Part shown: positions 5,669 to 11,591 of the stretch, in pieces | Numbering within the stretch: position 1 is the first letter of the stretch | Layout: each line of letters opens with the position of its first letter | NCBI GenBank assembly: GCA_003164275.1 | Contig: PLSY01000414.1 | Location: 7,326-18,916, forward strand | Direction: 5' to 3' | DNA length: 11,591 nucleotides | Source of the DNA: Acidimicrobiaceae bacterium | GTDB lineage: Bacteria; Actinomycetota; Acidimicrobiia; Acidimicrobiales; RAAP-2 | The notes under the pieces: generated by a model | The model's input: only the letters and a program-made list of their open reading frames with translations | The model's database searches: none | Told to the model about the DNA's origin: nothing | Position numbers and translations under genes: made by a program

Positions 5669-6928
5669 GTGCTTTCCCTTGACGATCTACTAGCCAACTC
5701 CGAGTTCACGGCGTCTGGCCGTGCGGGAGACAAATCTGTCACGTTCCTGCCAGAGCCACCCCGAGCCGAGCGGCTCTACACGGTCATCTCCGCCGATGAT
5801 CACATCGTGGAGCCACCGACGGTCTTCGAAGGGAGAGTGCCCAGACGCTACGCCGAGCGGGCTCCCCGGATCATCGAGAAGGACGACGGGACCGAGACAT
5901 GGGTCTACGACGGAGTCGAGCTTCCGAACGTGGGGTTCAACGCGGTCGTTGGCCGACCCGTGAGCGAATGGAGAATGGAGCCGACCCGCTTCGATGAGAT
6001 GCGCCGTGGGGCCTGGGACATCCACAAGCGCATCGAAGACATGGATCTCAACGGCATTTACGCCTCGTTGAACTTCCCCTCCTTTCTGCCGGGCTTTGCT
6101 GGGCAGCGGCTGCAGCGAGTGACTAAGGATACCGAGCTGGCGATGGCGTCGGTACGAGCCTGGAACGATTGGCATCTAGAAGAATGGGCTGGGTCCTACC
6201 CCGAACGCATCATCCCGTGTCAGATTCCTTGGCTTCTCGATGCCGAGGTCGGAGCCGAGATGATTCGCCAGAATGCCGAACGGGGATTCAAAGCGGTCAC
6301 TTTCAGCGAAGAGCCGAGCAAGCTCGGATTTCCCAGCATCCACTCTGGCTACTGGGAGCCCTTCTTCCAGGCGTGCGCTGAGACCGGCACTGTCATCAAC
6401 CTCCACATCGGCTCTTCAGGCTCGTCACCGGCGACGACAGCCGATGCGCCACCGGATGTTGCTGGTGTCCTCTTCTTTGCCTACGCCATCTCAGCCGCAG
6501 TGGACTGGTTGTACTCGTTGGCCCCCGTCCGTTTTCCCGATCTGAAGATCTGCCTGTCAGAGGGCGGGATCGGTTGGGTGCCCGCGTTGCTCGATCGGCT
6601 TGATCACATGAACCGCTACAACTCCATGTACGGAACGTGGCAGGATCCCCTGTCTCCCTCCGATGTCCTGAAGCGGAACTTTTGGTTCTGTGCCGTAGAG
6701 GATCAGTCAACCTTTGCCCTACGGGACCGCATCGGGGTCGACAACATTCTTCTCGAGTCCGACTATCCCCACAGCGACTCCACTTGGCCGGAGACCCAGC
6801 GGGTGATTCACGAGGAGATCGGCGGACTTCCTGCTGAGGACATCAAGAAGATGACCTGGGAGAACGCCTCCAAGCTTTACCGCCATCCGGTTCCACAAGC
6901 TGTCCAAGACTCACCGGATGCGTTCTAG
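5669..6928 (+). CDS. Amidohydrolase family 2 (ACMSD-like) TIM-barrel metal-dependent hydrolase/decarboxylase
   Basis: Metal-dependent (beta/alpha)8-barrel enzyme, 419 residues, cytoplasmic. Family members hydrolyse amides or lactones or decarboxylate aromatic acids (ACMSD, gamma-resorcylate and 5-carboxyvanillate decarboxylases). Likely metal and catalytic residues: Asp43/Asp44 and His45 in SADDHIVEPP (Dx-H instead of the usual HxH), His246 in NLHIGSSG, Glu298 in CLSEGGIGW, and Asp365 in ESDYPHSDSTWP. The first 36 residues before the barrel are polar and variable; the C-terminus ENASKLYRH is a common family ending. GTG start chosen because TGAGGAG (5654-5660) lies 8 bases upstream. It follows the aldolase-like gene by 47 bases and probably shares its mRNA, suggesting consecutive steps or one multi-step reaction. 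It could be hydrolase or decarboxylase; the sequence alone does not say. Confidence 0.88.
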   Translation: MLSLDDLLANSEFTASGRAGDKSVTFLPEPPRAERLYTVISADDHIVEPPTVFEGRVPRRYAERAPRIIEKDDGTETWVYDGVELPNVGFNAVVGRPVSEWRMEPTRFDEMRRGAWDIHKRIEDMDLNGIYASLNFPSFLPGFAGQRLQRVTKDTELAMASVRAWNDWHLEEWAGSYPERIIPCQIPWLLDAEVGAEMIRQNAERGFKAVTFSEEPSKLGFPSIHSGYWEPFFQACAETGTVINLHIGSSGSSPATTADAPPDVAGVLFFAYAISAAVDWLYSLAPVRFPDLKICLSEGGIGWVPALLDRLDHMNRYNSMYGTWQDPLSPSDVLKRNFWFCAVEDQSTFALRDRIGVDNILLESDYPHSDSTWPETQRVIHEEIGGLPAEDIKKMTWENASKLYRHPVPQAVQDSPDAF

Positions 6929-6986
6929 CTTCAGCCAATCGCTGAGCGAGTTAGAGCCGCGCCCTGATCTGCAGAAACCATGGCCC

Positions 6987-7012
6987 CGGAAAGTGCCGAA
7001 ACTCACTTTCCG
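6987..7012. promoter_or_regulatory. Strong inverted repeat CGGAAAGTG / CACTTTCCG upstream of the importer
   Basis: Perfect 9-bp arms (6987-6995 and 7004-7012) around an 8-base spacer, 58 bases after the amidohydrolase stop. Two readings fit: an intrinsic terminator of the upstream unit (no T-run follows), or an operator, since the right arm overlaps the position of the -35 element of the promoter at 7027-7035. It may do both. Confidence 0.5.
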
Positions 7013-7018
7013 ACCTTC

Positions 7019-7035
7019 GTTATTAATGTTATAAC
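7019..7035 (+). promoter_or_regulatory. Extended -10 promoter of the importer operon, with a small palindrome
   Basis: TGTTATAAC (7027-7035) is an extended -10 element (TGn before TATAAC); the -35 region near 7007-7012 (TTTCCG) is weak, as is usual for this promoter type. GTTAT (7019-7023) and ATAAC (7031-7035) form a 17-base palindrome over it. A leader of about 45 bases would precede the ATG at 7089, which has AGGGGGA (7079-7085) as ribosome site. Confidence 0.5.
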
Positions 7036-7088
7036 TTTGGCGAGTCACTGTCCGCTTGTAACCGGATGAAAACGAAATAGGGGGAAAC

Positions 7089-8357
7089 ATGTCGCATTCT
7101 GATGCTCTACCTTCGCGTCAGCGATCTTCAAAACAGGGACTGCTCGTTGCCGCGCTCGGAGTAGTCATTCTCGTAGCCACCGTTCTGGCGGGAACTGGGG
7201 CCGCCAGCTCGGCAGGCGCCGCCTCCGCCGGTAAGCCAGGCACGAACGCCACGGGGACGCCGATCATCGTCGGCGAGGACTGGGACTCAACCAGTGCCAG
7301 CGCTTCGTTCACCGACGTAACGGGCAAGTCAATCGGACTGGCGATCACCCAGTTGAACAAGACGGGTGGGATCAAGGGTCACCCGATCAAGCTGGTCATC
7401 GGCAACGACGAGAGTGACCCGACGAAGACACCGGCTGTCACTGAGCAGCTGGCCAGCGAGGGCGCCAAGTTCATCTTGTTCAACACCGGAACCGACGCCA
7501 CGGCCAAACCGACCATCCAGAAGTTGGGAATCCCGTCGATCGGCGTGACCGACGTTATCCCGACGTTCGCGGTGGCACCCGACAACAGCTACACCTACCT
7601 GCTGTCAAGCCCGTTGGGCGACTGGGCCTCGGTCTACTGCGGCGCCTGGAAGAAGACGGGGATCAAGACGATCGGTGTGCTCCGCGACGATTCGACCACC
7701 ACAGCTTCTCTGGATGACATTCTTTTTCCCGCTCTCCAGAAGTGCGTGAAGATCGTGGATGTCGAGACGGCGTCCGGAACCACCTCGGATGTTACGGCAC
7801 AGGTCGCCCGGCTGAAGAGCCACAACCCCGATGCGGTTCTCGTGGCAGATCTGGGTGGAAGCTTTGAGATTCTCGCCCAGGAAGGCGTGCACCAGCTGAT
7901 GCCGAGCACGCCTCGTTACTCGCTTGCCACCATTGTGAATGAGCCGGCGACCTGGTCGTTGGCCTCTGCGGGATCGCTGAATGGCGTCATTTCCATGGGA
8001 TCGCTGAACCCGAAGAATCCGCAGACGGTGAAGTTGAAGGCGTTCCTTGCTGAGCACGACGGGCCCAGCTACCCGATGACCGCTTTCGATGCCGACGCCT
8101 GGGATGCCGTGCAGCTGATGAAGACGGCAATGGTCGCGGCCGGCGGAGGCAACAACCCGGCAGCGACCAACACTCAGATGCAGGCCATCACGAAGTACCT
8201 CGCTTCGTTTGGCCAGCCAGGATACGACCTGACGTACTCGGCTACGAAGCACGCAGGGGCAACCGGGCTTTGCGGACTCGTGTTGCAGCAGTTCGGTGCA
8301 AACAACAAGCCCACCAAGGCGTTTGCTGCCTATCAGCCATCCTGTACGGGTTCCTAA
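7089..8357 (+). CDS. Branched-chain amino acid-type ABC transporter substrate-binding protein
   Basis: Extracellular ligand-binding subunit of a LivJ/LivK-type (HAAT) importer, 422 residues, Peripla_BP_6 fold. A basic N-region is followed by a hydrophobic segment (about 17-35) and an Ala/Gly/Ser-rich stretch up to about residue 47 with several AxA-type cleavage options. The usual lipobox Cys is absent: LAGT (33-36) stands where LAGC would be expected, so this looks like a cleaved or N-terminally anchored protein, not a lipoprotein. The mature part shows the family signature NKTGGIKGHPIKLVIGNDESDPTKTPAVTEQL (about 90-121) and GIPSIGVTD. Four cysteines (184, 219, 395, 419) could form two disulphides. 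First gene of the importer operon, 42 bases before the permease. HAAT binding proteins take amino acids, amides, urea, aromatic and other organic acids; the catabolic neighbours favour a carboxylate here, but this is inference. Confidence 0.92.
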   Translation: MSHSDALPSRQRSSKQGLLVAALGVVILVATVLAGTGAASSAGAASAGKPGTNATGTPIIVGEDWDSTSASASFTDVTGKSIGLAITQLNKTGGIKGHPIKLVIGNDESDPTKTPAVTEQLASEGAKFILFNTGTDATAKPTIQKLGIPSIGVTDVIPTFAVAPDNSYTYLLSSPLGDWASVYCGAWKKTGIKTIGVLRDDSTTTASLDDILFPALQKCVKIVDVETASGTTSDVTAQVARLKSHNPDAVLVADLGGSFEILAQEGVHQLMPSTPRYSLATIVNEPATWSLASAGSLNGVISMGSLNPKNPQTVKLKAFLAEHDGPSYPMTAFDADAWDAVQLMKTAMVAAGGGNNPAATNTQMQAITKYLASFGQPGYDLTYSATKHAGATGLCGLVLQQFGANNKPTKAFAAYQPSCTGS

Positions 8358-8399
8358 CCGGGCCGTTTCAATGGATCGCCTGTCGATAGGAAGCGCGCA

Positions 8400-9275
8400 A
8401 TGACGGATCCGCAATTATGGATATCAGCGGCTGAGCTCGGATGCTTCTTCGGGCTCCTGGCCCTCTCGTACTATGTCGTACTGGCCGGCACGGGGTTCTT
8501 CAACTTTGCTGTCGGCCCGTACGCCATGGTTGCGGGGCTGTGTGCGACATGGCTGGTGATCAATCACGGCTTTGAAGTTTGGGGTGCTGTGGCTATCGCC
8601 ATTGTGGCGACGATGGTGCTTGCCGCAGCCACAGAGCTCGCTGTTGTTAGACCGGTGCAGCGACGATCGGGGAGGAGTGAGTTACCCCCACTCGTCGCTG
8701 TAACGGCCGTCCTCTTCGCCATCGAGCAGCTTGCCGGCGTGATCTTCGGTTACACGACGCTGCCAGGACAGCAGCTGGTTAACTTCGCTCCGATCTTGAT
8801 CGGTTCTTCGGTGATCGCCCCATCGGACCTTCTGCTGGTGATTGTGACGGTCGTCGTGTTCGTGGCAATGGCCCTCTGGGTCAGATATGCACGGACCGGC
8901 CGTTTGCTCAGGGCTATCGGCGACGGCCGCGACGCGGCCCAACTTCTCGGTCTTCCCGTCAACAGGATCCGTCTGGTCGCCTTCATACTTTCTGGTCTCT
9001 TGGCTGGGATCGCCGGTCTGCTGTTCGCCCCCAAGGCGGGAGTCAGTTCAACGAGCGGATTGGATTGGGCGCTGAGCGGATTCCTGGCACTGGTCGTCGG
9101 GGGGACCGCCACCGTGTGGGCTCCTCTCATCGGAGGACTCATTCTTGGGGCGCTTCAGATCTTCATCCCCTTCTACTTTGGTGGTCCGTCCCTCTCCTAT
9201 TTGCTTCTCATTCTGGCCATCGTGTTCTTCGCCTTCCGCCCCCAGGGGATCTTTGTTCGACGGGTACGCGTATGA
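8400..9275 (+). CDS. livH: Branched-chain amino acid-type ABC transporter permease, LivH-like
   Basis: Inner-membrane channel subunit of the importer, 291 residues with about eight hydrophobic segments. Family signs: the N-terminal TGFFNFAVGPYAMVAG segment (LivH proteins have a similar LxNFAxG motif), the cytoplasmic coupling loop LRAIGDGRDAAQLLGLPVNRIR that contacts the ATPase, directly followed by a helix FILSGLLAGIAGLLF, and GGTATVWAPLIGGLILG near the C-terminus, the usual GGxGxxxGxxxGG region (here VWAP where GSxxGP is common). ATG start with AGGAAG (8388-8393) 6 bases upstream. The stop overlaps the next ATG by ATGA, so translation is coupled to the second permease. It pairs with LivM to form the heterodimeric pore. 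Confidence 0.92.
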   Translation: MTDPQLWISAAELGCFFGLLALSYYVVLAGTGFFNFAVGPYAMVAGLCATWLVINHGFEVWGAVAIAIVATMVLAAATELAVVRPVQRRSGRSELPPLVAVTAVLFAIEQLAGVIFGYTTLPGQQLVNFAPILIGSSVIAPSDLLLVIVTVVVFVAMALWVRYARTGRLLRAIGDGRDAAQLLGLPVNRIRLVAFILSGLLAGIAGLLFAPKAGVSSTSGLDWALSGFLALVVGGTATVWAPLIGGLILGALQIFIPFYFGGPSLSYLLLILAIVFFAFRPQGIFVRRVRV

Positions 9276-10312
9276 CCACCGAGCCCGTGGTGGACCTCAA
9301 ACCAGATGGTTCAGAGCCGAGGGGTGGTCGGCGTCCACCGTGGCCAAGCGGACTTCAGGCAAACGGCTCCCTAGGTCTCGGGATCATCGCTGCCATCGGC
9401 ATACTCGTCTGGGTCGGAACGAACGGGTACAAGCAGACGCTGCTCGTGACCGCTGCTGCGTACGCATTGATCGCCCTTGGCATGTACATCCCGTTCGTAC
9501 TGGCAGGTTCTCTGTCATTGGCCTACGGCGCCTATGCCAGCATTGGGGGGTATGCGGTCGCCCTGATTTCGACGGAGACCCACCTCCCGCTGTGGTTCGG
9601 ATGGGTGATCGGCCCAATCATCGCTGCGGTGGCGGCGGCCATCCTCGGCATGGCCACGCGACGTCTGTCGGGGTTCTACCTCGTCGCCGTCACCCTCCTG
9701 TTCAGTGAGGCCTTTCAGGAATACTTAAGTAATGCCTCCTACACGGGAGGTAACGCGGGCCTGGCCAGTTTTCGCTCACTTGATGTCTTCGGTTGGCATC
9801 CCTCGACAAATCAGCTGATCATCGCCACGACCGCCGTTGTGGTCGTCACGGCCTTCTTTCTTAATCGCCTTCGCCTGAGTCCTTGGGGCATCGTCGTTCG
9901 TTCGATGCGCGAGGTACCAGCGGCCGTGGAGGCCGCCGGGGCACGGGTCCCGGTGGCGAATCTGATCGCCCTGGCCATCGGCGCCTCGGTGGGTGCACTC
10001 GGGGGTTGTCTCTTCACGCAGATGTCGGGATCGGTTCAGCCGACCACGTTCACGCTGAATCTGGTCTTCTTGGCCATCTTCATGCCGATCATCGGAGGCA
10101 CCGGTACACCTTGGGGTGCTGCCCTCGGCGCCGTCATAGTTGTGGAACTGACATTGAACCTCCCCTCACTGCACACCAGCGGCACCTTGTTGGTTTCTGC
10201 GGGAGTGCTGGTGATCATGCTGGTCGCCCCACAAGGGGTTCTGGGCTACCTGGATACCGGACGCAAGGAAATCATGCGTGCCTTCTCGACGAAGACGCCA
10301 CCCCATGAGTGA
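9272..10312 (+). CDS. livM: Branched-chain amino acid-type ABC transporter permease, LivM-like
   Basis: Second membrane subunit, 346 residues from the ATG at 9272. The frame stays open upstream to 9065, but those codons lie inside livH and encode no membrane segment; the ATGA overlap fixes the real start. After a polar 28-residue N-terminus come about nine hydrophobic segments, with GSLSLAYGAYASIGGYAVALI (family pore motif), the coupling loop VRSMREVPAAVEAAGARVPVANLIALAIGASVGALGGCLF, and GGTGTPWGAALGAVIV, then a short cytoplasmic tail. The loop Arg-Glu-x-Pro-x-Ala-Ala pattern is typical of LivM partners of LivG/LivF. It overlaps the LivG start by 8 bases, so the operon is tightly coupled. Confidence 0.92.
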   Translation: MTTEPVVDLKPDGSEPRGGRRPPWPSGLQANGSLGLGIIAAIGILVWVGTNGYKQTLLVTAAAYALIALGMYIPFVLAGSLSLAYGAYASIGGYAVALISTETHLPLWFGWVIGPIIAAVAAAILGMATRRLSGFYLVAVTLLFSEAFQEYLSNASYTGGNAGLASFRSLDVFGWHPSTNQLIIATTAVVVVTAFFLNRLRLSPWGIVVRSMREVPAAVEAAGARVPVANLIALAIGASVGALGGCLFTQMSGSVQPTTFTLNLVFLAIFMPIIGGTGTPWGAALGAVIVVELTLNLPSLHTSGTLLVSAGVLVIMLVAPQGVLGYLDTGRKEIMRAFSTKTPPHE

Positions 10313-11165
10313 CGAGGCCCTTCTTCTCGAAGGGGTGGGCCTCGGAAAGCGCTACGGCGGAGTGGTTGCCTTGAGCGATGTGTCCATCCGACTGTCGGCA
10401 GGGGAGATCCTGGGCCTCGTCGGCCCCAACGGGGCCGGCAAGACCACGCTTGTGGACTGTATTTCGGGAACTCAATCCGCTAACTCGGGTGACCTGCGAC
10501 TGCGTGGCGTGAAGCTCTCGGGTCCGGCATCGAAGCGGGCGAAACTCGGCCTCGCCCGCACCTTCCAATATCCGCAACTGGCCCAAGACCTCACCGTTGG
10601 GGAGAACCTCCTACTGGGCAGGGTGGCCATGCGTCACAGTTCATGGTGGCGCATGATCTGGCAGGCCGTCATCGGGGCATTCTGGGTCGGTTCGACTTCG
10701 GACGCCACAGTCGTGCAAGGGATTGCCGACGAGCTCCAGATCACCCGACTCGACCGGCTCGCCGGCGATCTGACTCTAGGTGAGCAGCGCCTGCTGGAAG
10801 TGGGCCGTGCGCTCGGCCAGGATCCGGTGGTGCTGCTCCTTGACGAACCGTTTGCCGGATCGGATGCCAATGGTGTGGCTGGGATCATCGAAGTCATTCG
10901 AACGATCCAAAAGCGGGGCCACGGGATCATCCTGGTGGACCACAACGTGGACCTCGTGTCTTCCATGGCCGATCGCATCATGCTGCTGGATCAGGGAAAA
11001 GTTGTCTTCGACGGCGATCCGAAGGAGTGCATCGCCAGTCCTCAGATGCAGCGGGTGTACTTCGGTGCCGCCGATCTCGACGACGATCTTGAAGAAGGAG
11101 CCGCCGAAGACCCGCTCGCAGCGGATGGCAGTGAAGTCAGTCAGGACTTTCGCCATGTCCCCTGA
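10305..11165 (+). CDS. livG: Branched-chain amino acid-type ABC transporter ATPase, LivG-like
   Basis: Cytoplasmic ATP-hydrolysing subunit of the importer, 286 residues from the ATG at 10305. Walker A GPNGAGKTT (40-48), signature LTLGEQ (156-161; the usual LivG form is LSYGQQ, so this is a variant), Walker B with LLLDEP (catalytic Glu181), D-loop AGSD, and switch His213 in DHNVDLV. The LivG-typical region after Walker A (ARTFQYPQLAQDLTVGENLLLG) is present. The C-terminus runs about 30 residues past the usual VYFG ending as an acidic tail (DLDDDLEEGAAEDP...). An in-frame GTG at 10278 preceded by AAGGAA would add nine residues rich in Arg; I prefer the ATG because homologues start close to it. 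It overlaps livM by 8 bases and livF by 11. Confidence 0.9.
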   Translation: MSDEALLLEGVGLGKRYGGVVALSDVSIRLSAGEILGLVGPNGAGKTTLVDCISGTQSANSGDLRLRGVKLSGPASKRAKLGLARTFQYPQLAQDLTVGENLLLGRVAMRHSSWWRMIWQAVIGAFWVGSTSDATVVQGIADELQITRLDRLAGDLTLGEQRLLEVGRALGQDPVVLLLDEPFAGSDANGVAGIIEVIRTIQKRGHGIILVDHNVDLVSSMADRIMLLDQGKVVFDGDPKECIASPQMQRVYFGAADLDDDLEEGAAEDPLAADGSEVSQDFRHVP

Positions 11166-11591
11166 CCCGAACAGAGGGCTTGTTGTCGAGGGTCTGACGG
11201 TGCACTACGGCAGGGCCACGGCCCTGACGGATGTGAGCGTCACTGCGCCGAGGGGTTCGGTGACGGCCGTTGTCGGCCCGAACGGAGCCGGTAAGTCGAG
11301 TCTTCTCCTGGCCATCTATGGATCGGTCGGCTCGTCGGGACGAGTTTCAGTCGACGGTGAGGACATGACCCGGCTGAAGTCGATCGTGCGGGCCCGTTCT
11401 GGGGTGGCGATCGTGCCTCAGGGTCGCCAGATCTTTCCGAGGCTGAATGTCCACGACAACCTCCAGGTCATGGCCGAGACTCTGCGACTTCCGAACCCTG
11501 CAGTGGATGAGGCGATGGACCGGTTCCCGATCCTTCGCGAGCGCTCCCGCAATCTGGCGGGTGTGCTGAGTGGCGGCGAGCAGCAGATGCT
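11155..11591 (+). CDS. livF: Branched-chain amino acid-type ABC transporter ATPase, LivF-like, cut by window end
   Basis: Second ATPase of the importer; the first 145 residues are visible and the gene continues past the window. The ATG at 11155 lies inside the end of livG (11-base overlap), and its frame stays open to the last base. Seen: Walker A GPNGAGKSS (41-49), Q-loop Gln89 in VPQGRQIFPRLNVHDNL (the IFP-L-V--NL pattern is typical of LivF), and the signature LSGGEQQM (138-145). Walker B and the switch His are outside. It dimerises with LivG to drive transport. Confidence 0.92.
   Translation, partial: MSPDPNRGLVVEGLTVHYGRATALTDVSVTAPRGSVTAVVGPNGAGKSSLLLAIYGSVGSSGRVSVDGEDMTRLKSIVRARSGVAIVPQGRQIFPRLNVHDNLQVMAETLRLPNPAVDEAMDRFPILRERSRNLAGVLSGGEQQM

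Noticed and set aside
4811..7036. Shared operator: 4811-4825 versus 7022-7036 (10 of 15 matches)
   Set aside because: The second site does not keep the palindrome and AT-rich -10 sequence explains most matches.
7605..8414. 269-residue minus-strand frame opposite the binding protein
   Set aside because: Length comes from GC-skewed codons of the real gene; Arg/His-rich, no domain pattern, and it covers the operon's intergenic site.
9065..9271. Upstream extension of the LivM frame
   Set aside because: Lies within livH, encodes no membrane segment, and the ATGA overlap at 9272 gives a clean start.
1..11591. CRISPR array, insertion sequence, toxin-antitoxin or phage genes
   Set aside because: No regular spaced repeats, no transposase or terminal repeats, and all long frames fit ordinary catabolic and transport genes.

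Overview
The window (about 60% GC by eye, GTG as well as ATG starts, one probable leaderless start, a consensus-like TTGACA promoter) looks like a chromosomal segment of a free-living actinobacterium. The class is not settled by the sequence; Acidimicrobiia or a relative is only a guess. No rRNA, tRNA, CRISPR array, transposase or phage gene is visible.

Layout. (1) 1-681: the 3' part of a short-chain dehydrogenase/reductase cut by the window edge. (2) 682-1283: about 600 bases with two strong inverted repeats (712-766 and 786-807) and a probable small basic, beta-rich protein on the minus strand (907-1104). (3) 1284-1895: an HD-domain protein whose histidine/aspartate spacing resembles PhnZ/MIOX-type di-iron oxygenases, behind its own TTGACA/TATTAT promoter. 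(4) 2161-3816: an acyl-CoA synthetase of the ANL superfamily, convergent with (5) a FadR-type GntR regulator (3859-4671, minus). (6) 4842-6928: a two-gene unit, class II aldolase/adducin-family protein plus amidohydrolase-2 TIM-barrel protein, divergent from the regulator. Its promoter seems to start transcription at the ATG itself and carries a palindrome between -35 and -10. (7) 7089-11591: a branched-chain-amino-acid-type ABC importer in the usual order, binding protein, two permeases, two ATPases. The last four genes overlap head to tail and the last is cut by the window end.

Reading the locus as a whole (inference): it is a regulated uptake-and-catabolism island. The importer would bring in a small organic acid, amide or aromatic/alicyclic carboxylate; the CoA ligase activates a carboxylate; the class II aldolase-like and amidohydrolase-2 proteins (both families include non-oxidative decarboxylases, hydrolases and lyases) process ring or side-chain intermediates; the SDR and the HD oxygenase candidate supply redox steps; and the GntR/FCD protein probably senses a pathway acid. 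The substrate cannot be read from the sequence. The most interesting points are the PhnZ-like protein outside any visible phosphonate context, the leaderless promoter with an embedded operator-like palindrome, the tandem hairpins at 712-807, and a binding protein whose lipobox-like motif has Thr where Cys is expected.
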